Of a stretch of 64,000 nt of DNA, positions 9,301-19,035 are shown in pieces. The stretch is taken from the NCBI RefSeq assembly GCF_015832195.1, contig NC_052026.1:20121013-20185012 (forward strand), given 5' to 3'. The notes under the pieces are model-generated. The model was not told where the DNA came from. It did not search any database and was given only the letters and a program-made list of their open reading frames with translations. Source of the DNA: Motacilla alba alba. Lineage: Eukaryota; Chordata; Aves; Passeriformes; Motacillidae. How positions within the stretch are numbered: the first letter of the stretch is position 1; every line of letters starts with the position of its first letter. A program made the translations under genes and the position numbers.

Positions 9301-11264
9301 GCTGGGGGGCTGCGGGGTGCTGGGGGCTGGCGCGGCCACTGCCACTCCTGGGGAGCGTTGGTGGCAGCGGGGTGGCTGCCAGCGCTGCGTTCTCCCCGCT
9401 CCCAGGTCCCCAAAGTGCCCAAGCTGGTGCCTCCAGCCTACCAGCTCCAGTTCTCCGCCGACTCCGACAGCCTCTTCGTGGGCTCCGCTCGAGGAGCCGT
9501 CCACGTCCTGCAGCTGCTGGAGCCGGGGGGCTGCAAACACCTGCACACACTGCGGCCACCCTCAGGTGTGGGCCGGGGCAGCTGGGCTGGCCTGGGGGTT
9601 CCTGGGCTCTGCATCCCCCTCCCCTGCGGGTGCAGAGGGGGTGTGGGGGTGTCCCCCTTTCCTGCCCTGAGGGGAGTGTGAGTCTCTCCTGGGGGTGTTT
9701 GTGCCCTCGTGGCCTGGCACCGGGCAGTCTGGGGGGACGTGGGGCTGGGTGTCTCTGGGGTTTGGGGCTGCCAGCACCCCTCTGAGCCCCGGGCTGTCTG
9801 CAGGCTGCTCCGAGGCCGTTTACCTGCTGGCGCCGAGCGCGGACGGGCACTGGCTGGCAGCCGTCAGCGGCGACTGGGCCATCCACATCTACAACCTGAA
9901 ATGCTTCAAGGTGGGCCTGGGAGTGACCCCCCAGCCTCAGCAGACACGGGCTGGGGGACTCAGCAGGCAGTGCCCCCCTGGGAGCCATCACTGCACCCCT
10001 GGAGCAGGGCTGGGGTGGGTGGGTGTGTGGGAAAGGGGCTCGGAGGCAGTCCTGGAGGTTCTGGTCAGGGGTGGGTGTGTGGAAAGGGGCTCGGAGGCAG
10101 TCCTGGGGGTTCTGGTCAGGGGTGGGTGTGTGGGAGAGCTGTCAGCAGTGGCCCTGGCGGGTCCCATCCGTGCACTGTCCCCTCCTGCAGCATCACTGCG
10201 TGGTGCCCAGCTACGACTGCGCCGTATCGGCCCTCGCCATCCACCCCAGCACCAACAACCTCGTCATCGCCTACTCGGACCAGCAGGTAGGAGCTCTCCT
10301 GGTCGAGCTCTCGTGGCCCCGCTCCCTTCCCTGTGCCTGTCTCCTGCCTCCGTGGCGGCCCCGGCTGGGGCTGCTGGCAGGAGCGGGCGCCCCGAGCGCG
10401 TCCCCGCTGTGGTGTCCCGCAGCTGTTTGAGTTCAGCATCCCCGAGAAGCAGTACACGAGCTGGAGCCGCGCCGTGCAGAGCCGGGGGCTGCACCGCGCC
10501 TGGCTGGAGCGCGACTCGCCCATCACCCACATCGCCTTCAACCCCAAGAACCCCTCACACATCCTGCTCCACGACACCTACCTGCTCTGCGTGCTCGACA
10601 AGTCCCTGGTGAGCCGGCGGGAGGGCCGGGGGTGCCTGGGGTGCTCCTGGGGGAGCCTGACCCGCCCTGTGCCCGCTCCCGCAGCCCCTGCCCGACGACA
10701 GCGCCCTCCTGATGAACCAGAGCACCCTGAAACAGCTCCCAGAGACGGCCAGGAAGCGGCAGCTCCACGCCTTCAAGATCTGCAAGAAGTTCCAGGTGGG
10801 TGATGGTGTTGGGGAGCGGGGTCAGGGAGGTGCTCGGGCACTGGGGAAGGACTCAGAACCAGGGTATGGACAGGACACAGGAATGGCTTGCTGCTGCCAG
10901 AGGGCAGGGATGGATGGGATAGTGGGATGGAATTGTTCCCTGGCAGGGTGGGCAGGCCCTGGCACAGGTGCCCAGAGAAGCTGTGGCTGCCCCTGCATCC
11001 CTGGCAGTGTCTAAGGACAGGTTGGACAGTGCTTGGATCAGCCTGGGATAGCAGAAGGTGTCCCTGCCCATGGCAGGGGGTGGAACGAGATCCCTTTAAG
11101 GTGCATTCTACTCCACACCATTCCCTGATTCCATGATTCCCTTGCAGCCACTGCTCTTCATGGATCTGCTGGACAAGAACTGCCTGGTTGTGGTGGAACG
11201 ACCCATCATGGACTTCAAAACCCAGCTGCCTCTGCCTGTGCAACAGAAGAAGTTTGGCACCTGA
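6310..11264 (+). CDS. UTP4: U3 small nucleolar RNA-associated protein 4 (cirhin)
   Basis: Sixteen coding exons: 6310-6468, 6689-6880, 6965-7049, 7149-7238, 7719-7927, 8051-8222, 8303-8394, 8740-8836, 9024-9088, 9170-9292, 9406-9565, 9804-9910, 10191-10286, 10423-10608, 10685-10795 and 11148-11264. All join in phase with GT-AG borders to give 686 residues, the same length I recall for human UTP4. UTP4 is a WD40 protein of the t-UTP/UTPA subcomplex of the small-subunit processome; it is nucleolar and needed for pre-18S rRNA processing and rDNA transcription. The N-terminus MGEFEVHRVRFF, repeated GH/WD-like blades (for example WHPSDTHIVAGSID and VQFWDWEQGTL) and the basic C-terminus QKKFGT identify it. 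In humans a missense change in it causes North American Indian childhood cirrhosis. Introns are short (77-480 bases); exceptions in content are the minisatellite in intron 4 and the CR1 in intron 15. Confidence 0.97.
7243..7640 (+). repeat. 31-bp minisatellite in UTP4 intron 4
   Basis: Thirteen head-to-tail copies begin at 7243 and every 31 bases after (core CCCGGGAGCAGCCCCATCCC). Copy 11 (7553-7578) is shortened to 26 bases. A few copies differ by single bases (GTGCCGGG for GTCCCGGG, CCCTTCT for CCCATCT). It fills most of the 480-base intron. There is no stop codon in any of the three forward frames or in at least one reverse frame. Confidence 0.95.
10017..10136 (+). repeat. Two-copy tandem duplication in UTP4 intron 12
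   Basis: A segment of about 53 bases (starting GTGGGTGTGTGGGAAAGGGG and ending TTCTGGTCAGGG) occurs twice in a row with few differences, followed by a partial third start. It is intronic, between exons 12 and 13. Confidence 0.8.
10858..11140 (+). mobile_element. CR1 LINE 3' fragment in UTP4 intron 15
   Basis: The order of blocks is diagnostic of the avian CR1 3' end: GGATGGGATAGTGGGA, CAGGCCCTGGCACAGGTGCC, TGGGATAGCAGAAGGTGTCC, CCATGGCAGGGGGTGGAACG and a terminal ATTCCCTGATTCCATGATTCC. It is 5'-truncated like most CR1 copies and lies in the same sense as UTP4. Its tail ends 7 bases before exon 16. Confidence 0.92.
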
Positions 11265-11400
11265 GAGCAGAAGAAGCCACTCCAACCTTGGGAACTGTCT
11301 CTGTGCTGCCTTCCTGGGGCACTGTAAGGTTTTTCTTAAGGTGCTGTAGGAATAAAACCTCGCTGTTCTGTACATGCCCGGGCTCAGGGCTCGTCCTTGT
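11265..11400 (+). other. UTP4: UTP4 3' untranslated region with poly(A) signal
   Basis: A short 3' UTR follows the stop at 11262-11264, with AATAAA at 11351-11356. The following 30-50 bases are T- and G-containing (CTGTTCTGTACATG, TTGTGTGTTGTC). The exact cleavage site is inferred. Confidence 0.75.
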
Positions 11401-11689
11401 GTGTTGTCACACCACCATGTGTCATCGTGATTTTCATATCCTTCCAGTTCTCCTCCCCGGGGCGCGGGGACAAGGTGACACCCCAAATTCCATCCCCTTT
11501 CCCTCGCAGGGTCTAATCCCAGCGTTGACTTCCTCACATGGGTCCGTGGCTGCTGCCTGGGGCTGGGCACCTCATTCCCTGAGGACGGGGGTCTGTGGGT
11601 GCTGCGTGGGGCAGGGGACTGTCATTCCCCCGGGATGGAGGGAGGGAGATCGGGGCTCCCGGAGCGCACGGGAGATGCGAAGCGCAGCC

Positions 11690-11973
11690 CGTGATCAAAC
11701 CGCAGCGCGCCAAACGAATCTCAGCGCCAGACATGGCGAGCGGGGGCGTGGCTTCTTGGGCTCCGCCCTCCAGCGCGACCAATCACAGCAGCGCCTGCTT
11801 AGCCGCCGCCTCTCTGATTGGTGGCGGCGGAGGTGGGGGCGGGGCGGCCCCACCCCGTCCTCCCGCGCCCCCGAGCCTACCGCAGCGCGCCATGCGGGCG
11901 GGGGCGTGGCCGCAAGCCGCGCCCTCCGCCAGGCCACGCCCCTTCCCCGGTGACCGGCGGCGGCGGCGGCGGC
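11690..11973 (+). promoter_or_regulatory. SNTB2: SNTB2 CpG-island promoter with paired NF-Y sites
   Basis: A CCAAT box (11779-11783) and an inverted CCAAT (ATTGG, 11817-11821) are 38 bases apart, within GC-box-like DNA (GGGGGCGGGGC at about 11832). They are roughly 150-195 bases before the SNTB2 ATG. There is no TATA box. The stretch 11400-11690, between the UTP4 end and this island, holds nothing recognisable. Confidence 0.6.
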
Positions 11974-12403
11974 ATGGCCGTGTGGACCCGGGCTTGTAAA
12001 ACGGGGCTGCTGGAGCTGCTCCTGCGGGAGCGCTGGGTCCGCGTGTCGGCGGAACTGACCGGGGAAACGCTGAGCTTAACGGCGGAACCGGGAACCGGCG
12101 ATCCGTCGGTGGTGAACGGCGTGGTGAACGGCAACGCGGAGGCGGCGGCACCCGGTGGCGTGAGGAGGGTGCGGGTGGTGAAAGCGGAGGCGGGAGGGCT
12201 CGGGATCAGCATTAAGGGAGGTCGGGAGAATCGGATGCCGGTGCTGATCTCACGGATCTTCCCGGGATTGGCGGCGGAAAGGAGCGGAGCGCTCCGGTTA
12301 GGCGACGCCATCCTCGCTGTTAACGGCGTCGATCTCCGCGATGCCACCCACGATCAAGCTGTGCAGGCGCTGAAGAGAGCCGGCAGGGAGGTCATCCTTG
12401 AAG
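11974..12403 (+). CDS. SNTB2: Beta-2-syntrophin, first coding exon (partial gene)
   Basis: The exon codes for 143 residues plus one base and ends at a GTAACG donor. Syntrophins are membrane-cytoskeleton adaptors of the dystrophin/utrophin complex. The exon carries the first half of the split PH domain (about 1-38, [15 protein letters not shown]) and most of the PDZ domain (about 64-143) with the GLGISI carboxylate-binding loop at 75-80 and KGGRENRMP after it. PDZ wording and position after UTP4 identify SNTB2. The start used here (MAVWTRA) corresponds to an internal Met of the human protein, and the linker between half-PH and PDZ is only about 25 residues, much shorter than the human glycine/proline-rich linker as I recall it. 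The remaining exons are not in the window; the assembly gap follows. Confidence 0.93.
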
Positions 12404-13301
12404 GTAACGCCTCAACCCCTTCCTCTGCCCCGAATCCCCGGTACGGGCCCCTGGTGCTCTCCCGTCCCCCGCCCCGGTGCTCCCCCGCCGTTACCGGCTC
12501 CCACCACACCTCCCTGCGCTGTCACCGGACTCCTGGACCCCCTTTGGGTCCCTTTTCCGGGTGTGGGACGCCACTCCCCCACCCAGTCCTGGCGCGTTGT
12601 GTGTCCCCCAAAACCCCGCAGGCACGGGGGGGGCCCAGGCACGGGGACAGGGAGTGGGGTGTCCTCCCCGGTTGGGCTGTTCCCTCTGGGGCAGGATGGG
12701 GACCCCTCACAGCTGGGGACAAGGACAGGATATCTCCACTGGTTGTGTTCCTCCACGGGAGTCTGGGGTCCCGGGGACAGACTCCGGGTCCCCCAGGATA
12801 GACTCGTTCCTGTGGCACCTCCCTGAACAGGTTGTCCCCTATCCTTGGTGACAATCCCCAGGCTGGCTGAGTGTCCCCAGGGAGGGTTGTGACCCCGGGC
12901 GTTGTTCCAGGGTCTGCCCCTGTCCCTCAGCCCCCCCCGCAGGCTCGGTGTCCCGGTGGGCACGGTGCCCACAGCACAGCTGGCTCGGGACTGGCCCGAC
13001 GGAGCCACCGGCTCCTGCCCGACCTGTTCCCGGCAGCCCGACAAGCTCGGGCAGGACCTGCCCAGCCCGGCGGCGCGGGGCTCGTGCCAGGGGGCACCGC
13101 GAGGCCACGAGCCCCCCGTGCCGTGGGTCAGCGTGGGCTGCCGCACAGTGCTGTGGTGCCACAAACACTGCCCTGGCGTCCTGGCGCGTCCGTCTGTCCT
13201 CTGAGCTGTGTGAGGCGGCTCCATGGGCACGGTGCCCGTGTGGCACAGGGTGCAGGGACGGGTGCTGCTGCTTTGCCACGCGCCCCCGGCGCACTGCGGT
13301 G
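12404..13301 (+). other. SNTB2: SNTB2 intron 1, start, up to the assembly gap
   Basis: This is GC-rich intronic sequence without recognisable exon, repeat or RNA. Open frames here run into the N stretch and have no homology I can see. Confidence 0.7.
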
Positions 13302-14301
13302 NNNNNNNNNNNNNNNNNNNNNNNNNNNNNNNNNNNNNNNNNNNNNNNNNNNNNNNNNNNNNNNNNNNNNNNNNNNNNNNNNNNNNNNNNNNNNNNNNNN
13401 NNNNNNNNNNNNNNNNNNNNNNNNNNNNNNNNNNNNNNNNNNNNNNNNNNNNNNNNNNNNNNNNNNNNNNNNNNNNNNNNNNNNNNNNNNNNNNNNNNNN
13501 NNNNNNNNNNNNNNNNNNNNNNNNNNNNNNNNNNNNNNNNNNNNNNNNNNNNNNNNNNNNNNNNNNNNNNNNNNNNNNNNNNNNNNNNNNNNNNNNNNNN
13601 NNNNNNNNNNNNNNNNNNNNNNNNNNNNNNNNNNNNNNNNNNNNNNNNNNNNNNNNNNNNNNNNNNNNNNNNNNNNNNNNNNNNNNNNNNNNNNNNNNNN
13701 NNNNNNNNNNNNNNNNNNNNNNNNNNNNNNNNNNNNNNNNNNNNNNNNNNNNNNNNNNNNNNNNNNNNNNNNNNNNNNNNNNNNNNNNNNNNNNNNNNNN
13801 NNNNNNNNNNNNNNNNNNNNNNNNNNNNNNNNNNNNNNNNNNNNNNNNNNNNNNNNNNNNNNNNNNNNNNNNNNNNNNNNNNNNNNNNNNNNNNNNNNNN
13901 NNNNNNNNNNNNNNNNNNNNNNNNNNNNNNNNNNNNNNNNNNNNNNNNNNNNNNNNNNNNNNNNNNNNNNNNNNNNNNNNNNNNNNNNNNNNNNNNNNNN
14001 NNNNNNNNNNNNNNNNNNNNNNNNNNNNNNNNNNNNNNNNNNNNNNNNNNNNNNNNNNNNNNNNNNNNNNNNNNNNNNNNNNNNNNNNNNNNNNNNNNNN
14101 NNNNNNNNNNNNNNNNNNNNNNNNNNNNNNNNNNNNNNNNNNNNNNNNNNNNNNNNNNNNNNNNNNNNNNNNNNNNNNNNNNNNNNNNNNNNNNNNNNNN
14201 NNNNNNNNNNNNNNNNNNNNNNNNNNNNNNNNNNNNNNNNNNNNNNNNNNNNNNNNNNNNNNNNNNNNNNNNNNNNNNNNNNNNNNNNNNNNNNNNNNNN
14301 N
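13302..14301. other. Assembly gap of 1000 N
   Basis: Exactly 1000 undetermined bases, the conventional placeholder for a gap of unknown length. On the left is SNTB2 intron 1 (+) and on the right TERF2 intron 2 (-), so both genes are cut. In mammals VPS4A, COG8, PDF, NIP7 and TMED6 lie between these two genes. Confidence 0.97.
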
Positions 14302-14556
14302 AGGGCAGCGTTTGGAAGCCCCGAGGCTAAGCAGAGTCACCAGGCCGATGGGTTTCGCCAGCCCCGGATGCTGCTCTCGGCCCCCAGCGAGGCAGACAGG
14401 ACGAGCCCCCCTCACCCGCGGGGAGACCCGCACCAGGCCCCGCTCTGTGCGGGGACACAGCTCCGGGAGTGCGGGGGCACGGGACAGGGGGAGCAGGAGC
14501 GGGCCGCAAGCGGCACCAGGGCTGCGCAGAGCCCGCAGGAAGGGCTGGGCGCCTAC

Positions 14557-14935
14557 CGAGGTTCTCGCCCTCCTCGACCCGCGACAGCAGCTGCATTATG
14601 CGGAGCATCTGCGCCACGTCCGGCTCCCTGTCCAGCGGCCGCACGAGCAGCGCTGTGGGACAAACGGCTGGTCAGGGGTGCAGCCCGCCCCGGGCGCCCG
14701 GTGCTCGCCCAGCCCCGCGCTCCCCGGCCCGGCCCCGCGCACCCTGCATGATGTCGCGGAACTGGCGGAAATCACGGTTGCGCCCGGAGCGGTAGGCCTC
14801 TATGGCCCGGTGGAAGTAGAAGTGCAGCACCCAGCCGTTCACGGTCTTCTCAGGGAGCGTCGCCATCCCGGCCCGGTCGGGGTCGGGGTCGTGCTCGGTG
14901 TCCCGCTCCCGCCGCGCCGGCCGCCGCGCCGCCAT
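14557..14935 (-). CDS. TERF2: Telomeric repeat-binding factor 2, first two exons (partial gene)
   Basis: Exon 1 is 14935-14743 and exon 2 is 14652-14557 on the minus strand, joined in phase (96 residues plus one base). TRF2 binds duplex TTAGGG repeats as a homodimer and, in shelterin, protects telomere ends. The visible part is the start of the TRFH dimerisation domain from about residue 30: [33 protein letters not shown] and [15 protein letters not shown], which is nearer to TERF2 than TERF1. The N-terminal region before TRFH is only about 30 residues ([12 protein letters not shown] then acidic), so the Gly/Arg-rich basic domain of mammalian TRF2 is short here. A second in-frame ATG at residue 24 is possible as a start. 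The rest (hinge, RAP1- and TIN2-binding segments, Myb domain) lies beyond the gap. The 255 bases from 14302 to 14556 are intron. Confidence 0.93.
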
Positions 14936-15100
14936 CCCGCCAGGCCCAGCGCGCCGGAAGTGACGACACTAGCACGACGCCGCGAGACCCTCGGTGCGCG
15001 GCCTTATTAACGGGCTGCTCGCCTACAGCTCCCGGCGCGCACCGCGCTAACCCAGCCGCGCCTACAGCTCCCGGCGCGCACCGCGCCAGTCCCGCCGGTG
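14936..15100 (-). promoter_or_regulatory. TERF2: TERF2 promoter with duplicated ZNF143-like element
   Basis: Upstream of the TERF2 ATG there is an ETS-type CCGGAAGTG (about 14954-14962, plus strand). Farther up is a 27-base direct repeat, 15021-15047 and 15060-15086. Each copy holds CCTACAGCTCCCGGCGCGC, which agrees with the core CTACAnnTCCCrG of the ZNF143/THAP11 promoter motif. The region is CpG-rich and has no TATA box. Binding is inferred from motif resemblance only. Confidence 0.55.
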
Positions 15101-17630
15101 AGCGTTGTTCGCCCTCTGGCGGCCCGGAGGGGAACGGCGGGGGCACGGCCGGTGCCCGGGGCTCGGGGTCGGCCCCCTGCCCTCCCACGGGAGCCGTAGC
15201 AGCGAAACGCCCGCCCGCAAGCGCTGAGACCCCTGAGCGAGTGTGTCACCCGAGCCTGGCAGTGCCACCCTGCCAGTGCGGGCACGGGTTTTTGCCTTTT
15301 TTCTGGTTTTCCAAACAGCTGCTGCTCTCCTGTGCTCTGTGCTCCAGGCGCCTGCCAGTGCCCCTCGCCTGGAACAGCACACCGGTCCCCTGGGCAGGAT
15401 TTTGGGGCTCAGGTTGTCCCACAGTCGCTCAGACCTGGGGTGATGGGTTAGAAGTCCTGTCTCCCCAGCGATCTCGCTAATTCCCGAGCGGAACTGGTGC
15501 CTGGAGGGGAAGGCACTGGCGAGCTGATGCTCGGGATCGTGGCCTGGTTCTCTGCCACTCTGGGCTGTCCTGCTTGGACTCGTGTCTCCTCGGCCCGCGG
15601 GACATTCCTGACTGTCCCGGAGGCTCTCCCACCTGAGATGGAAAAGCACGTGAAAATTCCTGTGGCATGAGGCGATCTGGGATCCTCCCTTCCCTCTGCC
15701 CCAGGCCAGGAGAGGAGGAAGCGCACGCGGGAACAATCCGTGTGTCAGATGGAAAACAGAAAAACCGGGAGGGATTTTTATTGGCGAACAAAGGAAGATA
15801 AAAATAATCTGTGTGAGGCAGAAGGGTCACCTGGGGCGGGGGGCTGCCCTGGCGAGCAGGGTGGGAGCGGCACACGCACGGAATGCCGTGACGGATGCGA
15901 TACCGACAGCTGCTTCCGGGGCTGGGGAGCTGAGCCCGTGCTCTGGGCCGAACCCTTTTCCATACTCATGGACAGGGTGGGTTTGCTCTTTCAGTGCCAC
16001 AAGAAGCAGGAGGAGGTGCCGGGGGACCCCGGGCTTGCAGCGCTGTCCCCTCCACCCAGGGATGGGTGGATCAGCCCCAGGGACAGCTGAGACCTGTCCT
16101 GCTCACAGCCCTTCAGACGCTGCCTTTGCTCTCCTGGCCAGAAAATGCCCTGGTTTTCAGGGAGCTGGGTGACTCCAGCCCCTGTGATCCACACAGCTCC
16201 ACGCAGATGTGCCAGCCACTTCAGTACACCCCCTTGGCCCTGGAAGCCCCAGGTTCCTGGGCCAAGTTTTGGGATTTTGAGTAATTTCGTTCATTTGGGA
16301 TTTTGAGTAATTTCATTCATTTTTGCACAAAGGTCAGGACAGAGTCCTGGAGTCACCTCCCAAGGGAAGCAAAGCAAGATTCCTTTCTGACACACCAGGA
16401 CAAAACCACTCGAGAGCCTCCTGCCTTCTCCAAGCCAGGTTCGCTTGGGAAAACTCCCCCAGCCTCCTTGTTCTGCCTCCTGTGCGGGTCCCTGTGGGCT
16501 GCCATCTCCTCCAGGGCCCTCTGGGAAAGGTGTCACCCCTTTGGATGTTCAGGAGGCCACCTCAATCCCAGCAGGCAGATTTGCTTCCCCCGAGAGCCAC
16601 AAGGTCTCCGCGGCTCCTGGGAGGGTTTGGATGGGGTGGTGACGTGACAGACGTCCCAAGAGCAGGGCTGGAGCAGGTGACGATTGCTGACATGTTTCTG
16701 GAGCTGGGGAGGGCACTGGCACCCCGATCTGGGCTTCCCTCCCGCAGCGCTTCAGGGTCTGCTGCCGTGGCCAGCAGTGTCAGCAGCACCCAGGACTGGA
16801 AAACCAGCCCGGAGCGGTGAATCCCAGAGCCAACACAAAAATGAACGCTCTGCTCTGCTCCCTGAACCGTCTCCAGTAGGCAAAGAGGAAGCAGGGATGG
16901 TGGGAGCGGGACCAGGAATGCCAGTGGGCTCACGGTCCCGTTTCACCGGGTCCTCCTGCGGCGTCACCATCAGTTTTTCAGGAAAAGCTTTGGAGTTCCA
17001 CGTGCCAAACAAAACACCGGGCAGGAAGGCGCACACTGCGGCCCTGCTTGTGCGCCGGAGCCCCCCCTCACTGATTGATGGCTTCTGATGGAGTGATTGC
17101 AGATGAAAGAAAATATTCCGGGGAACGGGATCTGCGTGTCGCCGCGGTCTCGTGCCCGTCACATCCTTCTGGAGGAGTCAGAGCAGGAAACAGAGCAGGA
17201 AAACCCCCGGGGTCCCTGGTGGGCAGGCTCTGCTGTGCTGCGCTGGAGCAGCAGGCGGGACGGCGGCTCCCGGAGCAGCTCCGTGTCCCTGGCAGTGCCC
17301 GGGCCGGGCTGCACAGGGCTGGGAGCACCAGGGACAGCACAAGGCGTCCCTGCCGCGGCAGGGGTGGCACCGGGGGAGCTCCAAGGTCCCTTCCAAGACC
17401 ACTGTGGCCTTAGAAAAGCAGCGGAGAGCCACAGAAAGCCAGGGAGCGGTGGAACAGGGGGAAATGGGGAGGAGGGTCACGAGATTTCTTTGAAAACCCA
17501 CAGAGAAACCCCCCAGGCACGAGGGGTGGAGAGAAGGAAGCACAAAGGCACTTTCGGAGAAACTCATCAAGTAGATTACAGAAACTCTGAACCAGTCTGA
17601 GCAAAGGTAGCTCATCCCTTGGAACTGGGC
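15100..17630. other. Intergenic DNA between TERF2 and CYB5B
   Basis: I see no gene, RNA or intact mobile element in this stretch. A decayed CR1-like block may lie at 17290-17410. A short duplication, TGGGATTTTGAGTAATTTC, occurs twice at about 16270 and 16297. Confidence 0.6.
17290..17410 (+). mobile_element. Possible decayed CR1 3' fragment
   Basis: The blocks CTGGCAGTGCCCGGGCCGGG, GGCGTCCCTGCCGCGGCAGG and CTCCAAGGTCCCTTCCAAGA follow the order of a CR1 3' end but are heavily altered, and there is no clear terminal repeat. Confidence 0.45.
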
Positions 17631-17805
17631 TGGATCTAGAAGGAAAGGAAAGATCTAGAAGGAAAAGGAAGGATCTAGAAGGAAAGGGAAGGATCTAGAA
17701 GGAAAGGAAGGTTCTAGAAGGAAAAGGGAGGATCTAGAAGGAAAGGAAGGATCTGGAAGGAAAGGGAAGGATCTAGAAGGAAAGGGGAGGATCTAGAAGG
17801 AAGGA
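17631..17805 (+). repeat. Purine-rich minisatellite (about 18-19 bp unit)
   Basis: About nine imperfect copies of GGATCTAGAAGGAAAGG-type units follow each other with small length changes (AGGAAAGGAA, AGGAAAAGGA, AGGAAAGGGA). The top strand is almost pure purine apart from the TCT of each unit. It is intergenic. Confidence 0.9.
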
Positions 17806-18635
17806 CATTGGTTTGGAAAGGTGCCAAGAGCTGGGCTGCCTGGCACAAGGAGCTGGAAACACTTCTGTGTCAGAGGAGCCTGGGTTACACACAGAGCCAT
17901 GGAAACGGCCCTGATGACGGGAAGAGGTAGACAGAAAGGATCAAAAGGAGCAGCAGCTCAATATTTAGTATTTAATATTGACTAGGTGACTGTGGAGAGG
18001 TTTCAGAACAGGCTGAGCCTTTTACATCCCAATATCTGGGGAGGTGAATCTATGGACTTGTCCAAACAGAGAACCTCACTGGAGCTCCCTGTAGGATCCA
18101 GAGGGATTTGTGACCTGCCCAGCTGGGAGCCCGCTGCACTCTCCCTGCACACACTTCAGCCTTTAGCCGTGCTGGCACTGACATTCTGCCTCCTCAGCAC
18201 TTGTTAAACAAACATGCGCCATCCAGCCTTGTACCTGTGCTGCGAGTGCAAGGAAATAAATCCCACAAATGCCAGTTCACCAAGGGAAACCCTCGGGTTC
18301 ATGAGTGACTCGGGTCCCTGAGCTTCTGAGCAGCCTCTGCCCCTGACCCCTGGAGGGAGGCGAGAATCACCCAGCGCTTTTTGTGCCCTTTGCTTTGGAA
18401 GCTGGGGAGTCAGGGCCTGGGATGTGCTGCACCGCCACCGGCTCCAAGGGCTGTGGGATCACACCTACTGCACAAACACGCAGCAAGCGCTGCAAGGGAC
18501 AGTGCAAGAGCTGAGGGCGGGCTGCTGATGGGCACCGCGCTCTCCGGAGGCACGGGGGCAACAGCGCGGCTGGGAGCCAGTACTGGGGGAACGGGGGCTG
18601 AGGGGGGATTGAGGGGGGAGCGGGGGCAGAGGAAG
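17806..18635. other. Unique intergenic sequence upstream of the CYB5B island
   Basis: I see no gene, repeat or RNA here. Composition shifts from AT-balanced to GC-rich at about 18500, where the CYB5B CpG island begins. Confidence 0.6.
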
Positions 18636-19035
18636 AGCCCGGGGCTGAGGGAGGGCCCGGGGCTGAGGGAGGGATCGGGCACTGGCGGGCCCGGGGCTGA
18701 GGGAGAGCCCGGGGCTGAGGGAGAGCCCGGGGCTGAGGGAGGGCCCGGGGCTGAGGGGGAACGGGCGCTGGCGGGCCCGGGGCTGAGGGAGGGCCCGGGG
18801 CTGAGGGAGGGCCCGGGGCTGAGGGAGGGCCCGGGGCTGAGGGGGGGCCCGGGGCTGAGGGAGGGCCCGGGGCTGAGGGGGGGCCCGGGGCTGAGGGAGG
18901 GCCCGGGGCTGAGGGAGGGATCGGGCACTGGCGGGCCCGGGGCTGAGGGAGAGCCCGGGGCTGAGGGAGAGCCCGGGGCTGAGGGAGGGCCCGGGGCTGA
19001 GGGGGGGCGGGCAGTGGCGGGCCCGGGGCTGAGGG
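18636..19035 (+). repeat. G-rich 18-bp minisatellite upstream of CYB5B
   Basis: About twenty copies of CCCGGGGCTGAGGGAGGG occur, with variants GAGAGC and GGGGGG at the end. A higher-order duplication is present: an ATCGGGCACTGGCGGG block at 18674 recurs at 18920 (246 bases apart), each followed by the same series of variants. It lies about 240 bases before the CYB5B start codon. The runs of three to seven G on the plus strand fit the general pattern for G-quadruplexes. Confidence 0.93.

Noticed and set aside
12412..14751. Long frames running through the N block on both strands
   Set aside because: Undetermined bases cannot contain stops, so these frames are meaningless.
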